This document shows, in pieces, positions 37,390-46,368 of a stretch of 64,000 nt of DNA. Within the stretch, counting starts at the first letter, position 1. Every line of letters starts with the position of its first letter. The notes below the pieces were generated by a model. That model worked only from the letters and a program-made list of their open reading frames with translations. It was not told the origin of the DNA and did not search any database. The position numbers and the translations under genes are program-made. Origin of the DNA: DATKRB01 sp963794215 (lineage in GTDB: Bacteria > Actinomycetota > Acidimicrobiia > Acidimicrobiales > RAAP-2); contig CAWCCQ010000001.1 of the NCBI GenBank assembly GCA_963794215.1, forward strand, positions 310,001-374,000, given 5' to 3'.

Positions 37390-38276
37390 TCATGCCGCAG
37401 CTGCGGCGGATGTGTGGGCTCGTTCGTAGTCGACCGGGCTGAGCATCTTGCAATACGAGTGCCGCCTCAACGGGTTGTACCAGGTCTCGATCCAGTCGAA
37501 CATGCCAAGTGCCAACTGTTTGCGGGTGGCCCAGCGGTGCTCGTCGAGCAGCTCCACCTGCATCGTCCCAAAGAAGCTTTCTATGGCGCTGTTGTCGAAG
37601 CAGTCCCCTATGGTGCCCATGGAACCGAGCAGCCCTGCAGCCCGAAGCCGGCGACCGAAGGCCCATGAGATGTGTATTGACTGAGCTCCGTGGTCGGAGT
37701 GGGCCACAGTTCGATCCGCTGGCGGTCGTCGTCGCCAGAGGGCCATCTGGACCGCATCGACCACGAGCTCGGATCGAATGTGATCGGCGATCGACCAACC
37801 CACCACCCGCCGGCTCCAGGCGTCGAGAACGACCGCCAGATAGACCTTGCCTTCCGCAGTCGGGTGCTCGGTGACGTCCATCACCCACAGCCGGTCCCGC
37901 TCGGTCGGGTTGAAGTTGCGCTTCACCAGGTCCTCGGCCGGGGTGGCATCGGGATCACGCCGGGTGCAGCCCCGGAATTTCCGCCGGTGGATACCCACGA
38001 TGGCGGCCTGGGCCATGAGGCGGGCCACCCGTTTGCGCGAGCAGCGTTGACCCTGGCCCAAGACGAGCTGGCATGGACCCGTGGAGATCCGTACGAGCAT
38101 CGTGCCATCGCATGGATGTCGAACATGGCGTTGGTGAGCTTCGTGTCACTCCAGTCCCGAGCCGAGACCGGGTTGGCCTGCCAGGCGTAGAACCCCGACG
38201 TGGACACCCCCATGGCCCGACAACACGCCGCCACCGGCAAGTCCGAGCAGCGCTGGGCGATGAAGGTGTACGTCAT
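37390..38276 (-). pseudogene. IS3-family transposase OrfB, one frameshift
   Basis: The catalytic DDE integrase part, about 295 residues when repaired. The N-terminal part reads CRAMGVSTSGFYAWQ and YGSPRVHA, then one base is missing at about 38069 and the frame continues ELVLGQGQRCSRKRVARLM. Catalytic residues are in VMDVTEHPTAEGKVYLAVVLDAWSRRVVGW, HSDHGAQ and NSAIESFFGTMQVELL. The end LSPVDYERAHTSAAAAA is complete. As sequenced this copy cannot make active transposase. Confidence 0.9.
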
Positions 38277-38563
38277 TTTGGGAGGACGTTCTCCCGGGCG
38301 AAGTAGGCGGCCGCTCGCCGGAGGATCTCGTTCTCCATCTCTGAGACTCGGAGCTTTCTTCGCAGCTCGACCAGCTCGGTCCGCTCCGATGAAGTAACGC
38401 CATCCTTGCGGCCCTCGTCGATGTCAGCCTTGGCCACCCACGTGCGCAGGCAGCTCTCGGAGATCCCGAGATCGTGGGCCAGGGCGGCCATCGGCTTGGC
38501 TCGTTCTCGGGCCAGTTCAATGGCTCGAGCGCGGAACTCCGGCGGATGAGGTCGTGGCATCAA
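38273..38563 (-). CDS. IS3-family transposase OrfA
   Basis: A 96-residue DNA-binding component. It carries the helix-turn-helix region PMAALAHDLGISESCLRTWVAKADID and the leucine-zipper-like tail ELVELRRKLRVSEMENEILRRAAAYFARENVLPK, the classic OrfA layout. It overlaps OrfB by four bases (38273-38276), where IS3 elements make an OrfAB fusion by programmed -1 frameshifting. The gene itself is intact. Confidence 0.93.
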   Translation of the reverse strand: MMPRPHPPEFRARAIELARERAKPMAALAHDLGISESCLRTWVAKADIDEGRKDGVTSSERTELVELRRKLRVSEMENEILRRAAAYFARENVLPK

Positions 38564-38722
38564 GGACTCCCTCCCGAGGTGCTACCACCTCAGTGCAGGT
38601 GTCCGTCGAACCGGGGGATGCTCAGATAAGAATCTCTTTTTTTGAAATCGCGCTCAGCCAGGCATGAGTCGCGAGTGGTGTGACGCATGACAAAGTAGTG
38701 CACATCAGCGCGTGTCAGGCGT

Positions 38723-38741
38723 CGATAGGCACCAGTTATGG
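38723..38741. repeat. CGATAAGCACC palindromic repeat, copy 3 (variant)
   Basis: CGATAG, GCACCAG, TTATGG, with the same spacing as the copies at 18964 and 29952. It lies 34 bases past the 3' end of the PPOX gene. Confidence 0.5.
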
Positions 38742-38774
38742 CGGTCTGCGATCGACAGAGTCCGGGGAAAAGGC

Positions 38775-39170
38775 TCAGCCCTGGGTCACGACGTGGATGG
38801 GCCGCAAGCGCACGGTGACGCGGTCCTCGAGCGGCCCCGGAAAGGAAGCGAGGTCAGTGCCGTAGGCAGCCAGAACAGCCTGCAGAGTGACCAACTCGGG
38901 GTCGGGTTCGATCGTTACGTCACCACGCACTTCAAGGGTGCGGTAGGGGTTGGCAGGGTCAGCAGCGAAGACCGTCCCCTGCGGGCGAGCCCGCAGGTTC
39001 TTCAGCTTTTGACGAACGCCCGTCAGTGACGTCACTACCAGGTCGCCGTCCAGTACCACCCAGACATACGTGACCTGGGGGTAGCCGGTGGGACCTATCG
39101 TCGCTAGGGCAACTGGGATCGGGTTGTCGAGCAAATCGCGATGCGACACCGGAATGATCACACCAGCCAT
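38775..39170 (-). CDS. PPOX-class, probably F420-dependent, oxidoreductase
   Basis: A 131-residue split-barrel flavin/deazaflavin-binding protein. LLDNPIPVALATIGPTGYPQVTYVWVVLDGDLVVTSLTGVRQKLKNLRARPQGTVFAADPANPYRTLEVRGDVTIEPD matches the short actinobacterial PPOX group that mostly binds F420. The order of strands and the length are normal. Substrate unknown. It lies alone between the IS3 element and the CoA-transferase operon. Binding of F420 rather than FMN is by family resemblance only. Confidence 0.85.
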   Translation of the reverse strand: MAGVIIPVSHRDLLDNPIPVALATIGPTGYPQVTYVWVVLDGDLVVTSLTGVRQKLKNLRARPQGTVFAADPANPYRTLEVRGDVTIEPDPELVTLQAVLAAYGTDLASFPGPLEDRVTVRLRPIHVVTQG

Positions 39171-39456
39171 CTGCGCAGCCTAACCCCGTCGCGTCGATGA
39201 ACACCGAGCCGAACAGGCGACGGAGCCGGCGGCTCCGTGCCCCGTCGGCGAGAGGTTCCGGGCCTTCTGCTCCGCGTGACGTTCCGCTGACGGCCGAGGT
39301 GACTTCTCACAGGCGCGATGTTGCCGCTAATCGCCTAGGGCGAAAAGCGGCAAGTGGTGAGACGCCCGAACCTCTGCCTATCGCCACTGGAGGGTCGCCG
39401 GTTCCAGCTGTCGCGGGTTCCCATCCGGCATACCCGGGCGCCAAGGGCGCACCGCC

Positions 39457-41840
39457 TCAGCGCTCGGGCCAGCCGACGATGCCTTCGGCTCGCAACTGGG
39501 CGACCTCGGCGTCGCTGTAGCCCAGCTCGGCCAGGATGCTCCGGGTGTGCTGACCCACCATGGCTGCCGGCCCGGCCTGCCCGGGCGTCGCCGAGAGGGT
39601 GACCATGGGTCCGTGGCGGACGTAGCGACCGAACACGTGGTGATCGACCTCGGCGAGAAGCCGTTGTCGACCGCCGTCGGGCTCGAGATGTCGAACTGCG
39701 ACAAGGGGACCTCGCTGACCTCGACGCAGGTCACGCCCCGGGCGAGCAGCTGTTGCTCCCATTCGGCGGCCGGCAGCGAGGCGAGGATGTCACCCAGGGC
39801 CGCGGCCAAGAGCCCGTCGTTGGACGCCCGGTCGGCCGGAGTGGTGAAGCGGGCGTCATCGGTCAAGCCCCAACGCTTCGCGGTGACCTCGTCCAACGCG
39901 GCAGTCAGGTCGGCCCACTCAGATGGTGTTGGCGCGGCCAGGAAGACCCAACTGTCGCTGGTCGGGTACAGCCGGTAGAGGGCGTGCAGCCCATTCTCGT
40001 CGTGGGTCGGGTCGACGGTGGTTCCGCCGTGGGTGAAGAAGGCTTCCGACACGAGGTAAGCGGAGCTGTTGAGCATGGTGCTCTGGAGGAACTGGCTGGC
40101 GCCGGTGCGCTGCCGGGCCACAAGGCCGAGCAGCATGGCGGTGCCCACGACCAAGGCCGAGGTCGGATCGGCACCGCCGCCTTGGACGCCTTGCGCGGCG
40201 AGACCCTCGAGCTGGGCGAGCCCCTCCTCGTAGGTGATGGAGCCGCCCCCACTGAGCGCATGGTCCCAGCCCAGCTGGTAGGCCCGCATGCCGGCGGCAA
40301 CGGCCATGGTCGGGTCGAACGCCGGGCGCAGGCTGTAAGGGCCCTCGGCCCCGTAGTCGGCCGCGTAAAGGTAGACCAGGTCCGGGTTGACGGACGCCAG
40401 GCGGTCGTAGTCGATGCCCGTCTGGACGCTGGCCGCCTGACGGAAGTTACGCATCACCATGTCCGCTCGGGCGATGATCCGGTCGAGGACCTCGCGACCC
40501 TTGGGCGTGCGATAGTCGAGGGCAATGCTTTCCTTGCCCTGGAGGCCCTTCAGGCCGGCCCACTCAGGGATGGGGCCTTGGTAGCGGTGCGGATCACCTT
40601 CGAGGTTTTCGATCTTGATCACCCGAGCGCCGAGATCGGCCAACAGGGCAGTGCCGAAAGGGGCGGCTGAGACCCAGGCCAGCTCGACCACCGTCACCCC
40701 GGCCAGCGGGGTGGCCGGCAGAGGATTGCTGCCCAAACCCCCCAAACGCCGGGCGAAGCTGGCATTAGCGGTGTCGGCGCCCAGCGAGGGAGCGCCGGCT
40801 TTGGGCTGCGCAGGGGTCTTCGCCAGGTGGACTAGGGGCCCGATCTGGCGGGTGGGGCCCACGTGGGGGTCGTCGAGGTCGATGGCGTGGCTGTTGCAGA
40901 GCACCTGGGGGTGGTCCATCGCCTCCGCCGGGGTCCGGACCGGCTCGACACCAATGTCGTTGGACTGCTCGAAGATGGCCATCCACTCGGCCAGGGATCG
41001 CTCGTGGAGCCGCCGCCTGACCGTGTCTGCGATCACCTCGGGCGTCTCGCCCCGGGCCAGCGCCTCGGCGTGCCACTCGGTCAGATCGATGGCCTCGAGG
41101 AAGGCCCGCAACAGGTGGGGTCGGAAGTTGGCGAACTGCAGCCACTTGCCGTCTCCGGTGAAGGTGTGCATTCCCTGCAGCGGAGAGTAAGTAGTCGGCG
41201 CTCCCAGGTGCTGCGCGAACTCTGGTGCCAGCTGGGCGTCGATCCACGAGTACAGGTCATAGGCGGTCAAACCCTGAACCAGGCTGGTCTCCACTTTCTG
41301 GCCGACCCCGGTGTTGCCTCGGACAAAGAGTGCGGCCAACACGCCCTGCAGCGCGGCCTGAGCGGCGCCGAAGCTGGCTTTCCGAAGGGCAGGGTACCGG
41401 GGACGGTCCCCGCCGCCGGCCATGAGTCCGGCCTTGGCGGCCACCACCGCTTCGTAACCCTTGATGCCGGCCAGCGGCCCCCGTGGCCCGAACCCAGTCA
41501 TCGAGCAGTACACCAGGTCGGGCCGTGCCGCCGCCAGGTCGGCGTAGCCGAGGCCGAACCCCTCGGCCTCACCCGGCCTCCAGCTCTCGACCACGACGTC
41601 GGCGGCCAGTGCGAGGTGGCGAGCCCGGTCGCGGCCTTCGGGACTGGCTAGGTCGGCAACGAGGCTGCGCTTCCCCCGGTGCCATTGGGCGAACGCCGGC
41701 GCGCCGCGGTCGGGGTCGCCCTCGGGCGGCTCAACCTTCACGACGTCGGCGCCGAAGTCGCCCAACACCATGGTGGTCAGCGCACCGGCCAGGCCGGAGC
41801 TGAAGTCGACTACCGCTAGACCGTCCAGTGCGCTCTCCAT
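39457..41840 (-). pseudogene. tandem class III (CaiB/BaiF) CoA-transferase, one frameshift
   Basis: Two CoA-transferase domains in one chain, about 794 residues when repaired. Domain 1 (about 1-370) begins LAVVDFSSGLAGALTTMVLGDFGADVVKVEPPEGDPDR and includes GFGPRGPLAGIKGYEAVVAA; domain 2 starts near 375 with LAGVTVVELAWVSAAPFGTALLADLGARVIKIENLEGDPHR and includes NPDLVYLYAADYGAEGP. The usual catalytic Asp region occurs in both. At about 39655 one base is missing; the next frame continues AEVDHHVFGRYVRHGPMVTLSATPG to GWPER at 39457. It follows DUF35 by 40 bases and probably belongs to the same acyl-CoA catabolic operon. Confidence 0.87.
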
Positions 41841-41879
41841 GAGCTCATCCCCCAGCTTGGTTCACGACCCCGTGAGGTT

Positions 41880-42390
41880 TCAGTGCCGCCGAAATCCGAC
41901 TCTGAACCCCTTGCTTTCACCGTCGCGGCTTTGGTCAGCCACACGCTCGAAGCTCATGCCCTTGCGCATGCGCGGCAACAACGTTCCGTTCTCGAGATCC
42001 TCCCAGGCGACTTCTACGGCCAGCCCGCCCTTAACTCGTCAGTTCGGCGTCGATGACGTTGGTGACGAGCCGTACCCCGGGGCGTCCGGGAACTCGACGA
42101 GCACCACGTTGAAGGGCGGTGACTCCATTAGGGCGGGTGCACGCCGTGGGTAACGATCGTGTAGGTGTACACGGTCCCCCGTCCTTCAACGGCAGTCCAC
42201 TCGCTGCGCGCCGATCGGCAGACTTGGCAGATGGGGGCAGGTGGGTGTCGGAAGGTCCCGCAGTCGGCGCACCGTTGGAAGCCCAGCTCGTGGGGGCGCT
42301 ACGGTCCCAAAACTCGTGGCTGATGTGGTCGGGAAGCAGCGTTGCCACCTCTGGAGAGAGGTAGGGGGCCTTTGCCGCCATGAGCGGCAC
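41880..42390 (-). pseudogene. DUF35 OB-fold / zinc-ribbon protein, several frameshifts
   Basis: A rubredoxin-like zinc-ribbon plus OB-fold protein of the acyl-CoA-associated DUF35 group (as in ChsH2 and thiolase partners), readable only by changing frame four or more times: SPEVATLLPDHISHEFWDR; LGFQRCADCGTFRHPPAPICQVC (zinc Cys pairs); EGRGTVYTYTIVTHGVHP; PPFNVVLVEFPDAPG; VRLVTNVID; VEVAWEDLENGTLLPRMRK, ending at 41880. Order and content match the family throughout. It sits between a thiolase tail and the CoA-transferase on the same strand, which fits a fatty-acid or steroid side-chain degradation cluster. Confidence 0.78.
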
Positions 42391-42463
42391 CTTTCGTGAT
42401 CAGTGAGCGGACCTAGAGGGTGGACCCTGGTCCTCGCCGGTGCGCACGCTTCGGTGAGGACGT

Positions 42464-42580
42464 TCAGTTGTGCAGGATGATGGCCCTGGTGGGCATGATG
42501 CCGGGCCCCGAGGTCACTAGGGCCACCTCGGCGCCATCAACCTGGGAGGTGGAGGTGCCCCGAAGCTGGGCGCCGGCCAT
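42464..42580 (-). pseudogene. C-terminal tail of a thiolase-like protein
   Basis: A short minus-strand frame reads MAGAQLRGTSTSQVDGAEV then ALVTSGPGIMPTRAIILHN and stops at 42464. This is the conserved ending of thiolase/lipid-transfer-protein-type enzymes that pair with DUF35 proteins. Nothing of the catalytic part lies upstream; instead a CoA-transferase fragment abuts at 42587. Likely a deletion junction. Confidence 0.5.
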
Positions 42581-42586
42581 ACTCGA

Positions 42587-42850
42587 TCATGTCTCGGACA
42601 TGGCATGAGCCATCGTCGATAACATGCTGTTTTGGGCCCACTCATCCCCAGCTCCCCGTTCCCGTGCCAGGAGTCCCATGGCCATTGCCACCGCGATGCC
42701 AAGCGCTGAACCCGTCAGGACTGGCGGCGGCAAGTCCACCGTTGATCGCCGCCCACGCCTTGATCTCCTCGAGCGTGACGTCGGCTCGCTCTTCGGGTTC
42801 CGCGGGCGTCCTCCACCATCCAACACCGGACACCATCCGAGATGAGCCAC
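42587..42850 (-). pseudogene. CoA-transferase (CaiB/BaiF) fragment
   Basis: Two frames joined at about 42715 read LEEIKAWAAINGGLAAA and then VLTGSALGIAVAMAMGLLARERGAG, SMLSTMAHAMSET, the central helix region of a class III CoA-transferase. Both flanks are missing. The reading frame ends at the junction with the thiolase tail. Confidence 0.5.
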
Positions 42851-43399
42851 GTGGTCAGTGTACGCCCAGTCGGGTTGAGTTGAAAGCATCACTTTCGCCG
42901 ACGGCAACGCCGCTCACTTCGCTCTGTTCCCTCTTCCGCTGCTACAACTCCGCCTCGTCCAGGACGCCCGCTTTACGGATCTACGCTGATGTTCCTCTCA
43001 GACGTGCGGCGACGTCCGGTCGTGAGGCAACGGCCCATCAAGAGATCGAGGGCTAGATCGACTGGCGAGTCTACGGACGCGATGATGATCCGCTCGATCG
43101 TCCACGCGGTGGTGCAATCACCTCATACTGATCACGGGAACGCCTTCGGGCTTACGAGCCAGTGCACGCACGTCGGACAACATCGACTAGCGGGGTCGAG
43201 ATACGCTCTCTTTGATCGTGAGCTACCTCGCTTGAGCAGATCGCATTGCCGAGATGCTCGAACGCTTCTCCAGAGTGCCAGCGATGCTTGAATAGCCAAT
43301 CACCCGCCCAGATGATTGTGGTTCCTGGGAATCCCCGACTTGTCGACCCTGCGAGCTGGTTACCGAATCTCCGCCCCAACCAGCCCCGCGAGCGAGCTC
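42851..43399. other. gene-poor stretch
   Basis: No gene family or repeat was recognised in about 550 bases. Confidence 0.4.
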
Positions 43400-43648
43400 T
43401 CAATGCTTCGGACGCGGCGTTCGCCTCCCTTCCCGCCACTTCGATGCCGCCAAGCTGCTCACCTCATTAGCCTGAGCGATCGCAACAAGGTTCACCTCGG
43501 TGAGCTTCGGCTTCACCTCCGTCTGATACCACCCCAACTCGTCGACGAAGTCGTGGTGCGCCTTGCAGCCGATCTCAGCGACCCGCTGGCGCCGGTTCCG
43601 CTTCGGTCCTTGCCTCCTGGGCTGGGCGTCGTCGGCATGGGAGGGCAA
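43400..43648 (-). other. doubtful small reading frame overlapping a repeat copy
   Basis: A minus-strand frame of 82 codons, rich in Arg and Lys, with GCKAHHDFVDELGWYQ and KLTEVNLVAIAQANEV. The part HHDFVDELGWYQ corresponds to HDDIVDQLVWYQ in the copy near 10.9 kb, so some protein-level constraint may once have acted. No family is known to me, and it may be a ghost gene. Confidence 0.3.
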
Positions 43649-43680
43649 GGGTCCTGTCTCGTTCCCTTAAGCGGAACGCC
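43520..43680. repeat. degenerate repeat family, copy 3
   Basis: Shares GGTCCTTGCCTCCT, GGGCGTCGTCGG, ATGGGAGGGCAAGG and TCCTGTCTCGTTC with the copy at 10770-11010, and ATACCACCCCAACT, CGTGGTGCGCCTTG upstream at the same spacing. Confidence 0.6.
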
Positions 43681-43707
43681 GCAACCCCACTCGGGACGTG
43701 CGACGCC

Positions 43708-43938
43708 CTACGCCGGTTTACCTTGCTCGACCCAGCGTTCGAACAACCCAACCCGTTCCGGCAGCCACGCACCGTCGCACGGCATGGATCCATTCTTTAG
43801 TCGCTCGGCGATGGCGGCAGCATGGGTCTGGACGTCGGCGTAGGACCACAGATCGAAGGCGCCGCGCATCGAATCGCGATCCTTTGCGCGGAATAGAGGT
43901 TTGATGTCGGCGGCGAAGCTGATCTCGGGTGTTGGCAT
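43708..43938 (-). CDS. small conserved protein with MPCDGAW motif
   Basis: A 76-residue protein starting at ATG 43938, with GAGAGGA about 7 bases upstream. It reads ISFAADIKPLFRAKDRDSM, FDLWSYADVQTHAAAIAERL and MPCDGAWLPERVGLFERWVEQGKPA. I have seen this pattern of small uncharacterised bacterial proteins; the single Cys in MPCDGAW and the FxxDIxPLF start recall the CXXCH-less tail regions of cytochrome-like domains, but no haem motif is present. The longer frame upstream is not supported. It stands alone; function unknown. Confidence 0.7.
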   Translation of the reverse strand: MPTPEISFAADIKPLFRAKDRDSMRGAFDLWSYADVQTHAAAIAERLKNGSMPCDGAWLPERVGLFERWVEQGKPA

Positions 43939-44407
43939 GTTCACGTCCTCTCGTCGTGGTGGTGCGCGATCGATGGACTGACAGTAGCGTTCGACGTCGA
44001 CGGTCGCCCCGACTGCACCATTCGTCGCCGACGCAGAGTGGCACGATGGCGACTCGGCTTCGGTCAGTCGGAACCCCCATATTGAACCGAGGACCAACTC
44101 TTGGCTACCGACGAACGAACCTTTGGCGAAGTCGCGCTCTCGGCTCGTCAGAATCCGAGTAGGTCTGACCATGGGTCGATTTCCCCGGAGATCTTCCCCT
44201 AGATACCCCGGGGGCGTGCTCGCCCAACCCCCGAATGGCAGGACTAACGCTCCCGTCATCGGCCTGGAAGTCGACCCGGGAGTCGAAGGCCGGTTCACTC
44301 CTCCCTACTGACCTCGCGAGCGTCCGCTATTGGGCAGGCGGTAGGTCGCATTAGGCAGGCGGTAGGTCGCGAACCCGAGAACGGGTGGGTGGCGTGCCCC
44401 CCTGCGA
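43939..44407. other. intergenic stretch with 17-bp direct repeat
   Basis: No gene seen. GGCAGGCGGTAGGTCGC occurs at 44333-44349 and again at 44354-44370 (period 21). Confidence 0.5.
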
Positions 44408-45328
44408 TCAGACGACTGCCGGTGTAACCCCCTCGGCACTCGCAGCGAGAGCCGGATCCCACGTGCAAAGCGTGCACGCGTACCGGATCGCCGAAAGCCC
44501 GAAAACAAGAGCAGCGCGGAACGGCGCTGAAGCAGCACAGACATCATCCCAGTTCAGGATGTATTCGCGCAGATTCACGTCCCAGTGCGCTCCCGGTGTC
44601 GAGAAGGTCGCACGTTCAAAACCTTCGGGTGCCGGAAAAGCGAAGGCATAGAATGCGGCGTTTGGGTACCGGGCGTCTCCGGGCCACCAGCCCAACTCGA
44701 TCTCCTGCGCATTGGCCGAATTGCGCGTAATGAAGTCCTGTGAAGGAGGTTCGACCGATTCCCCAGAGAACAATCCCACGGCGAGGTCGAAGCTGCCCCA
44801 CCAGGCATTGACCGGCGTGGATCGTCCCCGGTAGGGGGCGCGCAGGGCCGCGAGCACCAGCGCAGCCTGGGTCGCTGCCGCGAAGTACTCGGCCACCTGG
44901 GTGGGGTCGTAGGTGGTGTGCTCGTCGTCCTCGTCCAGTGGCACCGTCCAAGGGGTCTCTTGTGGCTTGGGGTCGAACGGCACCGGGCCGACAAGGTCGC
45001 TGACCGCACTCAACAGGTCCCGCGTCACTGCCCCGACCGGACGATTCGGTCCTAGAGGGATGTGGTGAACCCGACCATCGCTGTGCTCGGCCGCGGCGTG
45101 ATGGCGGTGAAGGTCCAGCGCAACGACGAGGGCGCCGGAGCCATCCGGGGCAGGCAACGGCAGTGTCTCCCAGCCGCGCGCGCTCAGGCGCAGCGCGGCA
45201 TGCTGCAGTTGCGGTTCGGGCGGCGCCATCGAGGCAGCGAGCTTGCCCAGAACCTGAGTGTGTGCATGCAAGGTGTCGCACGTGGCGCTCCATGCCTCGT
45301 AGGGAAGTGGGCGCCATTGTGTCGACAT
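44408..45328 (-). CDS. DUF5996 family protein
   Basis: A 306-residue protein of uncharacterised family DUF5996. The start WRPLPYEAWSATCDTLHAHTQVLGKLAASMAPPEPQLQHAALRLSARGWETLPLP is the family hallmark, followed by GALVVALDLHRHHAAAEHSDGRVHHIPL, GPVPFDPKPQETPWTVPLDEDDEHTTYDPTQVAEYFAA and the end NLREYILNWDDVCAASAP. No signal peptide, membrane segment or catalytic motif that I know is visible. It is complete. Neighbours are broken genes, so context does not help. Confidence 0.85.
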   Translation of the reverse strand: MSTQWRPLPYEAWSATCDTLHAHTQVLGKLAASMAPPEPQLQHAALRLSARGWETLPLPAPDGSGALVVALDLHRHHAAAEHSDGRVHHIPLGPNRPVGAVTRDLLSAVSDLVGPVPFDPKPQETPWTVPLDEDDEHTTYDPTQVAEYFAAATQAALVLAALRAPYRGRSTPVNAWWGSFDLAVGLFSGESVEPPSQDFITRNSANAQEIELGWWPGDARYPNAAFYAFAFPAPEGFERATFSTPGAHWDVNLREYILNWDDVCAASAPFRAALVFGLSAIRYACTLCTWDPALAASAEGVTPAVV

Positions 45329-45409
45329 AGCCTTGACCCTACCTCCACGAGGTCACGATCCAGGCCGCAAGAACTACACAGGACGCGTGGTTCTTTCCTG
45401 AGGAAAGGC

Positions 45410-45725
45410 CTTTGCCGACGCACTGGCGCAATGCGCCATAAGTCGAACCGCCGTCGACGGCGTAGCGGTCGACGGCTCGTCGGCTATGAGCCCGCTCTGG
45501 TCGAGGGCGGCGACGTTGTTCTCGAGTCGAGCCACGCTGCCGGCGTCAATCAGCATTGAAGTAACACGTTGGTCGCGCAACGCCCCGGACGATGGCCATC
45601 GAGCAAGGGACTGGTGTTGTCCAAGGGCGATATCGCGCAGAGCGCGGACGCGAACGAGATTGTGCTCGTTGAGCATCTCGCGAGGGGGCGAGCCCGCTGC
45701 AGGTGCTCCGGAGTCCGTCGGCCAA
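45410..45725 (-). pseudogene. C-terminal fragment of an aldo/keto reductase
   Basis: Reads LNEHNLVRVRALRDIA, then (with a base missing and a base gained) SLAQ-MAIVRALRDQRVTSMLIDAGSVARLENNVAALDQSGL, then in another frame IDRYAVDGG. This is the ending of NADPH-dependent aldo/keto reductases of the glyceraldehyde-phosphate-reductase type. The N-terminal three quarters are missing; the fragment begins at the end of the HIT gene. Confidence 0.62.
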
Positions 45726-45736
45726 GGAGGCTATCC

Positions 45737-46262
45737 TTAAGATCCTTCGAACTCCGCTCTGATCTTTTCCGACTTCGCCTCTGCATCACTGAGCGAGGCT
45801 GTCAGAGGGGGCTGCTGCGCCAGGTGCTCCACTCCTCGTACGTCTCGGCTCGTCCCTCTTCGGAACGAGCCAGAGATGGAAGTGCGCCACTCGCTCCATC
45901 AACGCCAGGTAATAGACGCGCTCGACTTCCGTGGTGGCCTTGATCGCCGGAACGAGCCGATGGAGAAGCGAACCGAAATCGGTAGTTTCGGCCGGCGTCA
46001 TTTCGCCGAAATCCAACAGGTGCCGCCGCGCCTGGACGATTACCGTTCCTGCCCCGGCCGCCTTCAGCGGAGCGTGCTCGACGAGGTAGTGCTCATCTTC
46101 GACGATATATCCACTCGGGCGGGGGGCATCCAGGAGCTCCGAGCCCGTCTTCAGGCCATCTTGCTGGCGGCAAATATTGCAGTCCGAGCGGTGAAAGTAG
46201 GGAGGCGGGCCGATCTCCGCGGAGCCTTCGGTGCTTGCGGACGCCTCGGGGTATGTGAACAT
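45737..46262 (-). pseudogene. HIT-family protein, one frameshift
   Basis: A histidine-triad nucleotide-binding/hydrolase-like protein of about 174 residues when repaired. It has DCNICRQQ near the start, GTVIVQARRHLLDFGEMTP, and RVAHFHLWLVPKRD, in which HFHLW corresponds to the histidine-triad position but the usual third His is replaced. At about 45840 the frame shifts and continues RGVEHLAQQPPLTASLSDAEAKSEKIRAEF to a TAA at 45737, which fits HIT-like tails. Start ATG 46262. The natural substrate is unknown. Confidence 0.7.
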
Positions 46263-46368
46263 GGATGCCCGTCCTTTCGTGTATGGGTGGGTCAGAGATG
46301 GAAACGCGCCGCTTGTACCGTCGGCGGCCCAATAGCCGTGAGTGCTCTTCTCATTAGCGGCGTCGAGG

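Larger units (their letters stand above)
37350..38624 (-). mobile_element. IS3-family insertion sequence
   Basis: About 1275 bp. The ends form a 25-bp inverted repeat: left TGAGCTTCCCCCGGTCC then AGCGGACA, right (reverse complement) TGAGCATCCCCCGGTTC then GACGGACA, identical at 21 of 25 positions. It holds orfA and a frameshifted orfB in the usual overlapping order. No convincing target duplication could be matched across the ends. Confidence 0.88.
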
